64,000 bases of DNA from Ligula intestinalis (Eukaryota; Platyhelminthes; Cestoda; Diphyllobothriidea; Diphyllobothriidae): contig JAYGXS010000002.1 of NCBI GenBank assembly GCA_036362985.1, forward strand, positions 5,491,408 to 5,555,407, read 5' to 3'. This document shows, in pieces, positions 43,301 through 54,115 of the stretch. The notes under the pieces were generated by a model. The model was given only the letters and a program-made list of their open reading frames with translations, was not told where the DNA came from and did no database searches. The translations under genes were made by a program, and so were the position numbers. The stretch's first letter is position 1, and each line of letters starts with the position of its first letter.

Positions 43301-46300
43301 AGTTGATCGCATCGGATCCAATTCGCTTTGTGGCGGTGGTGAAGGACTGCTGTATTTTGCTGACTAGAGCCGACCGTTTCGTCTTAAGAACATTCCTTCG
43401 GCACCAAATTATATGGTTTTCGTACGATAGAAGTGCCACAAGGTAGGCTGATTACATTCTAGATGGCTCATGGTTCCGCATTCGGATGCATGGTAGTAAC
43501 ACCTATCTGTTATAGTTGACGCACAGACACATCTAAGGATTAAGCTCTCTGGCTCAACTATGTCGGGAAGTTTTGACAGCCCTACGCGGCCTAGGCTACG
43601 AACATATCCTGTTGCTATAATGTGAGAAGAAGATTCGTGTTCCGCATTTCCCTGACCTGTGCCGTTTGGTATGTCCATCCCTAAGCATAAGAGATCTCGG
43701 CTGGCGTACTGAAACCATACCAGAAAAGGGCACCCAATGAGGGCGGTGTCTCCAGGTAAGCGAGCCTTGTAGACACCGATTTACAGGCCTTATAGGGTGG
43801 TTCGATAAACATTAAGGGACAAAATTGTTGCGGATGACCGAGACTCCGTCGGCGTAAAATTTTCACGAAATCCATTTTCCAGCTCCCTTTCACATAAATT
43901 TGCTATAGCTTGACTGGTCGCACTCTGTTTCCAACTGCTATCGCTCATTTTTCCAGCATCTCGAGTCGCCGTTAATGTTTAATTTGGAAGGCCCTTCTAA
44001 AGCATGAGTTTTGTATTCTCTCACAGTCTGTCATCTTCATGCTGCAGTTTTACACCTCATTATCCAGTATCATCGTCGCGAAGGATTCTTAGCGTAAAAG
44101 GTATGATACATAGCAAATCCTCTGAGTAAACTTTGTGTATGGAGAGTAAGTGACAGTGCACTGGAGCCGAATACTAATCTACCTTGAAGCAGTATTCTTA
44201 TTGTTTCTATGGCGCTCAGTGTGCTGATTGAGAAACGCAGGTTCTCTTGCTTATGGCATTAACTATTTATTGGAATGTGTCCATGGCCCCCTATAGCGAT
44301 ATATGATGTTCAGTGCCTTAACTTTGCCGAATACCTGCTCCTCGGATGTGTTAACACCTGGGGTTTGGTGTGGCTGACTAATGATTGTTAGTAAGCTAAA
44401 AATGGTCATTCGAGTCTCCATTGTCTTTTTTGACAATGATCGTTCTGTAATAGTAGTAAATGTGCGGCTGCTGCTGATACTCGAGAGTGAGTCCAAAGAC
44501 AGTGCAAAACAAGTGAGTTCCGTCACCGATCGATGAGCGTCCATCCACAAATGCTATTGTTAAGAAGACAATGACTTGATCGCTGGGACAATACTTTTAT
44601 TCGCCTGACGCTTCGAGATCCGTCGCGGATTCATCATCAGAGACATTAGCAGAAAGCGGTAACAGAGCCATTTCTGCTATCGCTTTCTGCTTGCATCTCT
44701 GATGATGAATCCGTGACGGATCTCGAAACGTCAGGTGAATAAAAGTATTGTCCCAGTGTTCTAGTCGTTTTCTCCTCAATTGTCTCCTGGGACTCGCATG
44801 TTCGGTTGTATTGACAGTGGTAATATTCCCAATCGAAAATAACAGGACGAACCCGTGGCTCAAAGGCTATAGCATATGACTCCTAGCCGACAAGTCGCGT
44901 ACGAGTGGTGTAGCACTTGGGGCTGCTTATAACTGGCTGATGACGGCTGGTCAGTCATTCCGATCTCCTGTCAGTAAAGTTCTTCTGCCTGTAAATAAAA
45001 AAGTATATATCCTCCTGTACAATTACTTTTAAGACGTCATTTCACTGCGATCTTAAGTGGTGAGAGACGTGAGAGATGAGAATTCTGTCCCCGATACTCT
45101 GTTTGATCTTATGTTCATTAGCTTCTTTGACGTAGATGCACTTGCATCGTTTGTTACAGCCCCGCTGTTTCTTCCTTTAAGGTGCTGAAGTGGATCGTTT
45201 TACTTCCAGAATCGAAGAAGAAAAGAGGAAAATCCTTGGTAACACACTGGTTTTGTCACAAATGCGAATATTTTGCTGCAGAATCGAAAGCGCTTCTTGA
45301 AACCCAACTTGAAAAAAGACGTCAGAGCGATGCGGAATCGGCGAAACTGCTAAGCGAGCTTGAAAGAATCCAAGTATCCTGTTTTAAACAGCGGCCTAAC
45401 AGGTACTTGCTGTCTGCACTACTTATTTGCTAGTGGCAATGAATCTGCTATCGACCGTATGCCTTATCTGATCAAAGTTGCTGGCGAGATCCGTGCTGCA
45501 GCTCAAAAAATCAGGTATTCTCTTCTGTTTATGTCACCTATTTCTGGAGTTTTCATTTGCTGTGATGATTGTGTTGTTCATGCACGACTCGCACTTACGA
45601 CGCCAAAGATCTTTACTGGTTTCATGTGTCTGGATGTACGAACAATCATCACTCCTTGCAGTCGGTCGGTGAAAATTATTTGAACCAAGTTGGGCTGGTT
45701 AAAATGCCAACACCTCCGTTGTCTTGGTTGACCTCATGTTGCGTGTAGGCATTTTTTAATTTTTCGCCCGCATATTTTTTGCTTTGGCGTCGCGCACGAT
45801 CCAGCTATGTCAGTCGGTGTATGCGCTTGTTAATGTTTTACCCTTTCTTTCCGAACCATCAACACGCTGTTTTTACTTGGAGACGAACACGAACTGCGAG
45901 GACGATTGATGTGGTAGCTCGGGACAGTTGAAGTTCTGTCAACATACTGTCAGTCACACGCATCCAGTTAAGATAATTGACATCATAGCGGCGCCGTTGG
46001 GCTTTCTGACGTATCTGATGGTGATTTGTGGTGTCTAGGCGGTTTTAGTTGATGTAGTAGTTGATTTCGATTTTTAGAGGCTGGTATAAGTAACGAAATT
46101 TCATGAATTTCACAAGAAAATCTTCTTCACAGACAGTCTATGCACCTCGCGTCTCCTAAAACTGCCCTGTGTCAAGGAGATGACTTTTCTTAGAAAGCTG
46201 GCGGAATTGGATGCATTTACCAACCTAGAAATATTTTAACGACAGCTAGAACTCCAGAAAACCACCTCCTTATAACGCATTGAATTAAGACAGTATATAA

Positions 46301-49300
46301 GAATGCATATCGAAGGGGATGTATTATAAGTGGCCATTAAAAATAACACTCCGTTGCGTGCACACCTGCATTTTTACACTATACATTATGTGAGTGGTTT
46401 TTCCAGCATTGTAAGCCGCAGCTAACTTGTTTAAGCTCCTTTTGGTGATTTCAAAAACATTAATAACGAATTGGTTGGCATACCAGCAAAATTAATTTTT
46501 CTATAAATGTCTACTTAGTCTGGCTAAGTAGGCGCGTTTGAATTGCTTGTAATTTCTTTTATACGTTGGGAGCTCCATAGGCGACGGTTTTTTGTCAGGT
46601 TATTGTTGTTTCTGTTATGGCTGTGTGCCTGTCAGCCATAGTTCTTTCAACCAGCCGCTGCTCGTTATGAGGGAAACTGTTGCTACTGATACGCCTTGCG
46701 GCTATGGTTGTCTGGTTTGCAATCCAAGACAGATGCGACAGTCGGAGTCTACATTTTCCAGTCTGCATTGCGGGTTAAGGCAGGCTTACTTTTGGGTTAG
46801 GGTTGAGGTTAGTTTTATGTTCAGGATTCTGATTAGTTTAAGTGCTAGGATTAACTTTATGGCTGGAATTCTGGTTAAGGGTTAGGACTTCCTTTGGGGC
46901 TACGCACTGTTGGTTATTCTTTTGAGGGGACGGTTTCTTCGAGGACAGGTTTGGGACATGGCGTATGCAACACAAAGCTATCTACTTTACAAACACAACT
47001 AGACATATGGGACATTAAATCCGCTGGGTAGTCATATGCGTCATCTTTAACCAAACCATTTTTCGATAGGATTAAATACCATCGGTCGATAGGAATAAAC
47101 ATTGCTTGAAAGCGCAGGCAGAAGGGCGGGCTATAGTCTATTTTTTAAATTTGGAACGATTGACAAGGACACTTGTGCAGGTTGTTGTGATGTGACTTCC
47201 TCTGAAGGTGCACGTAAAGCGGGCTTTGTTCTAGTCTCTGGACAAAGCTTCTGTTGCCAGACCTTGTCAAAAGTTTGCATACTCTGCGCTCTAATATTGC
47301 TGAATTGCACTTTAAACTTTCGAATGGAAAACATTACCCACCCAAATTTCTTGTCGTTTTTTTCAGTTCTCCTTTTGCATTCGATGGCAGATTGCGGATA
47401 CGTCGATATGCCAGCGCCTGAATGTCTTTACTCTTACTTGCATGTTGGAAAATATGCTTCAGTTTAGACCATTTTGTTTTGACTAAAAACGGTTCACAAC
47501 TTTTTCACTATAACCTAACGATTAGGGATTACGCTATGGCAGCTCGTGACTGTGGTCCGAAGCCGCAGTGGGTTGGCTTTGTGCTTCCTTGCTTGTCGCG
47601 CCTTCCGACAAGAAATAGTTTTGGCGATCAAACCGCCCCCTTCTTCCCCGTTTATGCATACACCTGCAGTGCGAACATTCCCCTCAATTCTGGAAATAGC
47701 TCTAGCCCAAGCTGCAAAACAGCATAGTCAGAGCATTTCACCTGCTCGTGTCAGCACTAGAACATGCATGGGATTTCAACGCGGATTTGGTCTAGCATTG
47801 CCGAAATACTATATCGTCGATTTGTTATCGCATCTTGCCCTTATTTATTTATTGCTCATTCAAGCATATATGCATCCCTTGAGCTCATTTAAAATGGTCA
47901 AGTTTATATTCTCCAGGTTTGACACCTTGTCTCTGAAAGTCTTTGGCAAGTTGTTGTTTTAACCGTTTCAGAGACGAGCGAATGGAGGTACTTGCAAAGT
48001 ACAAAGCTCAGTTGGACAAGTATGAATTACTTACTCGGAAAAATAATCTCCTTGAATCCTTTATTGAAACTTGGAAGAAGAGTCTACAAGATGGCAAGGA
48101 ACTAACAGGTTCGGCGGTATTATCTTTTCGCATTCTCGCTATTTAGAATTACCGGATGTCATACGAAAAATGCAAGTTGCCATCTCTTACCTTTTACGTA
48201 CGTAATAGGTCTGAAGAATTATCAGAATTCTATGAAACAGCACCCCACAAGATTTTAGAGGGAGTCTGCTCTACCCCTGTAAGTTTCGTTTTCCGATTTT
48301 ACAACTTTTAACAAGAATACTTCACTTTCTAGCTACCATCTTTTGCGTGCTCGGCCTTTCTAGTGATTTCTATTGCCTGTCGGTCACCTCGAAACTTGAC
48401 TACTCGTTTTCCAAGTCATCTTCAAAAGCGGCTCATTTCATAGTACATCAATTGCCACGGGTTAACTCACTCCTAAACAATCAGACATCGTAAAACCGGA
48501 CGGGCTCAAATTGTTGCCACAACTAGATGGGGTAAGGATAACTTGTATGGCCGCCTAAACAGGACATACCGACAGGAACCGTCCACAATACATTTGCCTT
48601 TACTTATATTCCATGGAGATGAGGCCTAGGATTAAGTTTAGAGCTGAGTTTTAGATTGGGACTAAGGTCGGATTTACGGTCAGGAGTATATTAATGGTTA
48701 AGCTTTGGGTTCGTGTTAAGTGTGTGGTTTAGGTTTAGGATGGAGTTAGCATTCAGGTTATAATTTATTTTTATGTAAGGGTTTAAACGAGGGACTATTT
48801 ACCCTTTCTGAACTTTATCGCAAGGCGACCTATTTAATTGGGCGGGGCCTTCCAGTTCCCGTTCAAACCATGCAAGTCATCCAAACCCTAGATGGTGATA
48901 TGTATATTTAACACACTTTTTTTGTTAGCAGGCTAATTATTGACTGAGAAACAAGGCGAGTTCACCTAAACACATTTATTGGTATGCTAGCGTGCTTGGT
49001 CAACTCTCCATTGTCAAAGAGTTAACGATTGCTAATTGAGCAGAACCGGTATTGGTGTGCCATGCCAAGACTCAGGCAATATGATCGGCAAACGTGCCAT
49101 AGCATGCCACTTTCGGTGCTGTTCGATTGCTAGCAGTTACAGCTTTGATAATGGATAGTCGACTAAGTGCTTCGAAATGGCAGCATATGAATAAATTGAT
49201 GTTGTAATTTACCATACTGTTAGCACTAAGTTAGTACTAAGTGAAAACCCAGACAGGTTTTTCGCCGATATTTTGCCGCTGTTTGACACAGCCGCGAGGC

Positions 49301-50889
49301 GTCCTCTAGTTGCTTTTTGGTTGATATACCGGTTTTGAAAGGTCAGCTTTTTAATTTTATGCGAAATGAATTTCTGTTCTCGCTATAGGTTAGTATATTC
49401 AAGATTTATAGGCATAGATCGAAACTTGATGTTTATATTTAGGCCGAACTTCATCAGACACTGCTGCCAACAGGCAGACAGTTCAATAAACTTGAACTCG
49501 CCTTATTTGTCAGATTATGAACTCGGATCTGTCCAGTTGGCTAATAAGTGACTATGCATCGCCTTTCCTGGGATTTTGAGGTCATCCTTACCAAAATGTG
49601 TGGTAACATAACTGACGCCTATAAAAATGGTAAAACAAAATATGCTTACTACTGCGAAGTAAGTAGGTTGTTACGCAAATTGTATAAGACAGTGGTGTTA
49701 CTTATAGGCTATTGTAACCGAATTTTCTTCCAATTGGTTCATTTCCATTCCTTCTAGGATTCCCAGAATGTCGATGCCTATCCGCCTGCACCTAGCACCA
49801 GAATCCCAGAAATGCCCAACCTTAAAGGGCAGTCACTTACGCACTCTGCACTTCCTTCCGTTGATCCACACAAGACGAGCAACCAGTCTAACTACTCTGC
49901 CAGCGGCGACGGAAACGATTTTAGCCGCCTAATTGATCTTGACAGCTCGACTATGGCCAACATGGAGAATGGTAAGCGGCCGCAGGTTATCGAACCTCGA
50001 TGCTATTTAATTGTCAGCCGTTTTCACGCCATGTCAAATTTGGTCGTTTTCATATCATCGTAAGTCGTAAGGTGTCCAACGGCGTCTATTATGCTTTTCA
50101 GCTGGTACAAAGTACTCTAGAGGCATTTTTCATTAGCAGCCGTGGCGACCTTCGATTTAGTCTATGGTACAGTGGAACCTCGGTTAACGAATTCAATCCG
50201 TTCCAGCACCGAGCTCGTCGCCTGAAACGCTCGTCTTACGAGACGTAGTCAATCAAAGAATGACTGCAGGTGACAGAGGATCCACGCCCTAGGAGCAAGA
50301 CTCAACGGAAATACTGTTGCCGCATTTCTAGGAGGGAATTGACCTTTCAACAGCGCCTCACTAAGTAGAATTGAAGTTGTTCTATGGCCTGAGTGATTTA
50401 AGTCATGTCAAGTCTGGTTGCAGCTATTAACGGTTTCAGTGATCTCCCTAGCGTACACACTCATGGTTATAATCAGTTTGTCAATATCCGACGTCTGTTG
50501 TGAGAAAAAAACAGCATCTTTAAGGGCAGACCTCTTTTGCAATGTTCTGTCTGCTGTACCAATGCATTTCTTAACTACTGTATACCAGTACCGAGTTTAG
50601 GGGCGTTTGCTTATTCCATTAATAACCTGACATAACTTTATATGGATGGCCTAATTGGTAGGGTAAATTTGTACATAGGCTCACAAGATAGGTGAGAAAC
50701 GGATCCTGCAAGTATCTTAAATCTTTCAAAGTGCTGACCGGTTGAGTTAACCAGTCGAAACCACCAAGTCGGCCCCAACCAACATTAAATAACGTTTCCT
50801 TTAAATCCTTAGGTATACTTTCGAATGAAACACTGTCGGAGCTGATTCAGGTGGACAATCGTCGCATGGACCATGATGAAGCCAATTGA
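40106..50889 (+). CDS. Multi-exon coiled-coil protein gene, unknown family
   Basis: Seven exons join in phase: 45182-45238, 45282-45402, 45434-45514, 47972-48108, 48217-48278, 49758-49971 and 50813-50889 (stop TGA 50887-50889), giving about 249 codons. A probable first exon starts at 40106. Its phase does not meet the 45182 exon, so at least one exon between 40.3 and 45.2 kb is missing from this model. The joined part begins with Glu/Lys-rich coiled coil (RIEEEKRKILG, ALLETQLEKRRQSDAESAKL), continues with MPYLIKVAGEIRAAAQKI and EVLAKYKAQLDKYELLTRK, then a Ser/Pro/Asn-rich linker and the C-terminal SELIQVDNRRMDHDEAN. No catalytic motif, signal peptide or membrane segment. I do not recognise the family; a cytoskeletal or centrosomal adaptor is only a guess. 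An AATAAA lies at 51230-51235. Confidence 0.72.
44583..44757. repeat. Long inverted repeat, two 86-bp arms
   Basis: Arms 44583-44668 and 44672-44757 are about 85-90% complementary (CTGGGACAATACTTTTATTC, CTTCGAGATCCGTCGCGGAT, TCATCATCAGAGA). Each arm, read outward, carries CTGATGATGAATCCG, CGGATCTCGAA and a YGTCAG end. A third copy is at 21791-21850. Confidence 0.8.
44890..44995 (+). mobile_element. Decayed tRNA-derived SINE copy
   Basis: GGCTGATGACGGCTGGTCAG and CATTCCGATCTCCTGTCAG (44934-44985) match the body of the copies at 6.42 and 51.8 kb. The head is too decayed for a clear B box. Confidence 0.5.
45182..45238 (+). CDS. Exon of the plus-strand coiled-coil gene
   Basis: Acceptor cttcctttaag|GT (phase 1 in), donor CTTG|gtaaca. 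Encodes AEVDRFTSRIEEEKRKIL. The 43-nt intron that follows (45239-45281) ends ttttgctgcag. Confidence 0.75.
45282..45402 (+). CDS. Exon of the plus-strand coiled-coil gene
   Basis: Begins AATCGAAAGC after a 43-nt intron. The donor AACAG|gtactt is chosen over an earlier CAA|gtatcc (45374) because only the former meets the next exon in phase. Encodes SKALLETQLEKRRQSDAESA and LLSELERIQ. Confidence 0.75.
45434..45514 (+). CDS. Exon of the plus-strand coiled-coil gene
   Basis: Follows a 31-nt intron (45403-45433, gtacttgc to tttgctag). Donor AAAATCAG|gtattc, phase 2 out. Encodes NESAIDRMPYLIKVAGEIRA. Confidence 0.75.
45515..47971. other. Intron of the plus-strand gene
   Basis: Contains a short eroded TTAGGG-like stretch near 46795-46885 (gggttagggttgaggttag). 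The frames at 47102-47467 and 47546-47962 have no recognised motif. Confidence 0.4.
47972..48108 (+). CDS. Exon of the plus-strand coiled-coil gene
   Basis: Acceptor aaccgtttcag|A completes AGA from the previous exon. Donor ACAG|gttcgg, phase 1 out. Encodes EVLAKYKAQLDKYELLTRKN and ESFIETWKKSLQDGKEL. Confidence 0.8.
48217..48278 (+). CDS. Exon of the plus-strand coiled-coil gene
   Basis: Acceptor gtctgaag|AA is the one that keeps phase; the nearer aatag at 48204-48208 would lead to a stop. Donor ACCCCT|gtaagt, phase 0 out. Encodes LSEFYETAPHKILEGVCSTP. Confidence 0.7.
48600..48790 (+). repeat. Strongly eroded telomere-like G/T-rich stretch
   Basis: Irregular GGTTTAGG, GGATTAAG and GGGTTTA motifs across 48620-48785. 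Probably a decayed relative of the 10.55-kb array; the assignment is weak. Confidence 0.35.
49758..49971 (+). CDS. Exon of the plus-strand coiled-coil gene (71 codons)
   Basis: Acceptor ttccttctag|GAT and donor GAATG|gtaagc. Encodes the Ser/Pro/Asn-rich linker (AYPPAPSTRIPEMPN, HKTSNQSNYSASGDGNDF), likely disordered. Confidence 0.8.
50165..50252. mobile_element. Terminal-repeat-like piece of a DNA transposon
   Basis: CAGTGGAACCTCGGTTAACG at 50170 and the following AATTCAATCCGTTCC, then repeated CGAGCTCGTC and GAGACG motifs, look like the ends of pogo/Tigger-like or mariner-derived MITEs from memory. A partly similar run (GCGAGCATTTTGGGTAACGA) is at 22040-22059. No transposase here. Confidence 0.35.
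50525..50640 (+). mobile_element. 3' end fragment of the CR1-like LINE
   Basis: Matches 36855-36945: caatgcatttcttaactact, tgtataccag and ggcgtttgc, then attaataacctgaca as the decayed end. Confidence 0.65.
50813..50889 (+). CDS. Terminal exon of the plus-strand coiled-coil gene
   Basis: Acceptor taaatccttag|GT joins the G of the previous exon. Encodes ILSNETLSELIQVDNRRMDH and DEAN, then TGA. Confidence 0.75.
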
Positions 50890-51779
50890 TCTATCCAAAC
50901 TCTTCCGCTGCAGATGTTTTTTCCATTTTCTTTTTTTGCACTGCGTTTTAAGGTCGTTTTTGAAACACGTTAATTATCAAAATCTTTTTGGATTCGCTCA
51001 TTGTTAAAGGTTTATCTTATACCTCCGAACAGAGAAAGGTAAAATAGTGGAAAACGTTCAAATACACCAGGCGTGTCAACTGCTATTTCTGCACATTGGA
51101 GCATGAACTGGGCGTGGTAGATAGAGGTGTGGAATTTGGATGTCCGCACGAACTACCAAAGCTCCTAGTGAGTCTTATCCCAAAATAATAAGGACGTAAC
51201 ACGCAAAAGTGTTAAGAGGGATAATATTGAATAAACGAGCACAACCGTAATGCTTGTCGGCAAGCCCAGCTGCGTAGGTGTAAGTGTCTATGCGCGCGAG
51301 TTTAGCCAAACATCGTCTTGTCACCAGCCAATCAAGGAATGGTGTAGGTGTAAGCGTCATAGTTCGCGAGGAATCGATTAGCTGCGGACAAGGACGCGTT
51401 GACAGGGGAGGGAGTTGCACGAAAGTACAAGAGCGCGCAGAGATAAGAGGATGAGTCAGTGCTGGGCGCGCGGGTAGGCATAGGTTTAGAGGTTGAGAAT
51501 GAGGTAAATACGCGCAGCATTACCGAATTCAGGGTCCCACAGAGGTATGCAACAGGGTTGTTCCCAGTTTATTCTCTTCTAGTGGGTAGTGGACCTTTTG
51601 TAATTACAGGCGATCACCGATTGATTACGGAAATTAAAAGTTCTTCTGCGCCTTAGGGTTCGCTCTGGAAACCCGTCAGCAGTCACTCAATGGATAGCAT
51701 ATATTATAGGCTGAATACCATTAGCGAAAAAGACATGATGGACCGGAATTGCTAAACCCGGTTTATTAATTGTCATCAG
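50890..51779. other. 3' flank of the plus-strand gene
   Basis: AATAAA at 51230-51235 is the nearest poly(A)-like signal. No other gene seen. Confidence 0.35.
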
Positions 51780-51960
51780 TCAGCCACACCCAGCGCCGAG
51801 ATTGATGCTCCTAAACATTGGACTTTTAACTAACCGGGGCGCGGGTTCGAGCCTCGGGAGTCGCCACTTATGGGATGGATTTAGCTAGCTGATGACGGCT
51901 AATAAGCCAGAAATGGACATTTCAGTCCTCTTTGTCTGTAATACATGTCTGCCTTTTGGA
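51780..51960 (+). mobile_element. tRNA-derived SINE copy
   Basis: B-box-like GCGGGTTCGAGCCTCGGGAG at 51840-51859, then AGCTGATGACGGCTAATAAG and CCAGAAATGGACATTTCAGT, the family body. GAAATG/CATTTC forms a perfect hairpin here. It abuts the Jockey-like 3' fragment. Confidence 0.65.
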
Positions 51961-52129
51961 ACTGGACTGGTGTGGTGGCATCGAAACTCCGGAAAACTGA
52001 ACAGCTTGACGCTGTATCGCGAGACCGCAACTACAGTGGCGAGGGGCCTCCATCTGTGCGCTCCTCTATGGAATTGAGAGGAAATATCACAAAGTACCGT
52101 GATTACCAAGCAGTGGTTCGATCTATGGT

Positions 52130-53705
52130 TTGTTGGTTGGTAGCCCATGTTGGATCAAGGGTTCCCGCTGGAGTCCGTACTGGGTGCAGTTGGGAGGCGG
52201 AGAAAAGCCGCGACTTCGGCTGGCTTGAGCCAAAGATCCTCGGGGGTGAGTTGGGTGCCTGCCCGAGAACTGCAGACGAAGAGGTCATGGCAGTCATGCG
52301 GCGAGACTCCGCAGTCTGGTATAGAAGGGTCCAGCCGGTGTTGGTACTGGCGAAGGAGCATTCAGTAGCCGCTGCGAAGCTGTGCCAATGTACGAGTCAC
52401 CCGTGGGAGATGACGTTCCGAGGTGGCAATCGGAGGTGGATAGTCACCCAGGAGGACCGGGGAATGGTAGCTGGATACTGCGTCCACAACTGCTCTCTGG
52501 TGAAGGCGCTGGTAGCCTGTCCTGATAGCGGAGCCATCAACGGGTAGGTATGAGAGAGACGAGGCGACAGCTGCCTTGTGGAGACCTCGGATAGACGTCC
52601 GAACGTGACGGCTAGGTTCGGGGCGTTACAACGGTGGTTCGGATGGCCAGGTTGTGAACAGGTCCACCAGAACTGCTGGCCGAGGAGGTTGTGTGCGGCG
52701 ACCGGCAGGACAGAAGGTGATCGATGGGCGACATTTTATAGCAGCCCGTGATCGTGCGGAGGGCACCATTCTGTGCTGTTTCTAGGCGGCGGATGCTGGA
52801 GGAGCTGATTGTGGGAGACCAGATTGATGCCGCATAGGTGAGATGCGGCTTGGCCATTGCATTGAATGTGGTCGTCAGAAACTCTTTCGCACAGCCTCAG
52901 TGCCAGCGAGAGCCTTGAGGACCTTGGTGCACCTGCTCAATTTGCTTGCGACATCCCTTGCATGGTCTGCGAACGTGAGGAGCGGATCTAAACGGACGCC
53001 GAGGAGCTTGGGCTTTCGGACCAGCGGTAAAGCCTCACCGATGACGATGATATCCGGGTGGCGATTGAACTCTTTCGGATTCAGCGTGAAAACAGTGACG
53101 AACGACTTGGTAGCCGAGATCGACATCCCGCGCTGAGTTAGGTAGTCCACAATGTTAGGCATGAATTCCGAGAGGACCTGTGCAGCGTGATCAATGTTAT
53201 GGTGCTGGCAGAAGATGGTGACATCATCCGCGTATGATACCACTTTGGCGGGTGCCGGAGGGAGTGGGAGTTCCCGCATGTAAATTTTGAACAGCGTCGA
53301 GCTGAGCACAGAGCCTTGAGGAACACTGCAGGTCTGCTTACGGGGCTTGGAGAGAGTGACGCGGAAAAGGACAGGATCGTGGTGGCCACGGATGTAAGCC
53401 GCCAACGATCGGACCAGGCCAGTTGGGACGTTCATGGAGACCAAGTCCTGCAGGAGCTGATCGTGGCGGACGCAGTCAAAGGCTCACGACAAGTCAATTG
53501 AGATAGCCACGATCCGCGAAGCGGGCTTCTGTTGATTGTAGCCCTCGAGGATGGCGTTGCTGAGCTCGAAAAGAGCCGTTGTTGTGCTACGACCTGATCT
53601 GAAACCATGTTGGCGGTTGGGCAGATCCGCTGCAGACGTCAGAATTGAAAGGAGAAGTCGTTCCAAAATTTTTGCCAGTCGACTGAGGGTGATTAGGCCC
53701 GGTTT
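52130..53705 (-). mobile_element. Jockey-like LINE, 5'-truncated and broken
   Basis: Minus strand, in order: NRQHGFRSGRSTTTALFEL (about 53620-53560), SRIVAISIDLS, then after a break VPQGSVLSSTLFKIYM (about 53325-53280), the catalytic SYADDVTIF (about 53240), ATKSFVTVFT, KLLGVRLDPLLTFADHA, LTYAASIWSP and ALRTITGC..MSPIDHLL, and a C-terminal end with a Cys/His remnant (CGVSPHDCHDLFVC) and PEDLWLKPAEVAAFLRL (52361-52190). The domain order matches the 59-62.7-kb element. The 5' end stops sharply near 53705, where an RTE-like fragment in the other orientation begins. Confidence 0.82.
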
Positions 53706-54115
53706 GATCTATCCTGCTCTATGGCGGAGTGACATGGCCTATGCGTGTTGAGGACATGAGGCGCCTTGAGGTGTTTGACAATGACTGCCTACGCCGCATC
53801 CTTTGTCACCGTCGCGTCGACCGAATTCGCTGCTCCGATCTCCGCCGACGCTGTCACCTGGACGCTCTCCCTCCACTTCTGCTTCAGAGACGACTTCGGT
53901 GGTTCGGGCATGCGTCCCAGCGTGATGATGGTGGGCTGATTCGTGACCTGCTTGTGGCGACGCCTTCCCCCACCTGGCACCAACGTCGCGGCGGGCAGCT
54001 GAAAACTTGGACAGCAACGGTCAAGCAGGATCTGTCGTCCGTTTCCGGCCCATGCGTCTATGGCCTATGCCGGTGGAACCGTGAATGAATGGCGCCCTCG
54101 TGTGAACAGGCGCAA
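53706..54115 (+). mobile_element. RTE-like LINE, 3' fragment
   Basis: Plus strand encodes the C-terminal part of an RTE ORF: LLYGGVTWPMRVEDMRRLEV, FDNDCLRRIL, LLLQRRLRWFGHASQR, RGGQLKTWTATVKQDL and YGLCRWNRE, ending at a TGA (54086-54088). The same blocks, diverged, occur at 55.3-55.8 kb on the minus strand. Confidence 0.85.

Larger units (their letters stand above)
40321..45181. other. Presumed intron with unassigned ORFs
   Basis: Short frames at 40345-41413 (minus), 42043-42243 (plus) and 43409-43893 (minus) show no recognised domain. SINE and palindromic repeat debris are listed separately. A missing exon of the plus-strand gene should lie here. Confidence 0.35.

Noticed and set aside
51945..52547. 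200-aa plus-strand ORF
   Set aside because: It lies antisense to the Jockey-like LINE C-terminal region and SINE sequence. The composition is that of a shadow frame.
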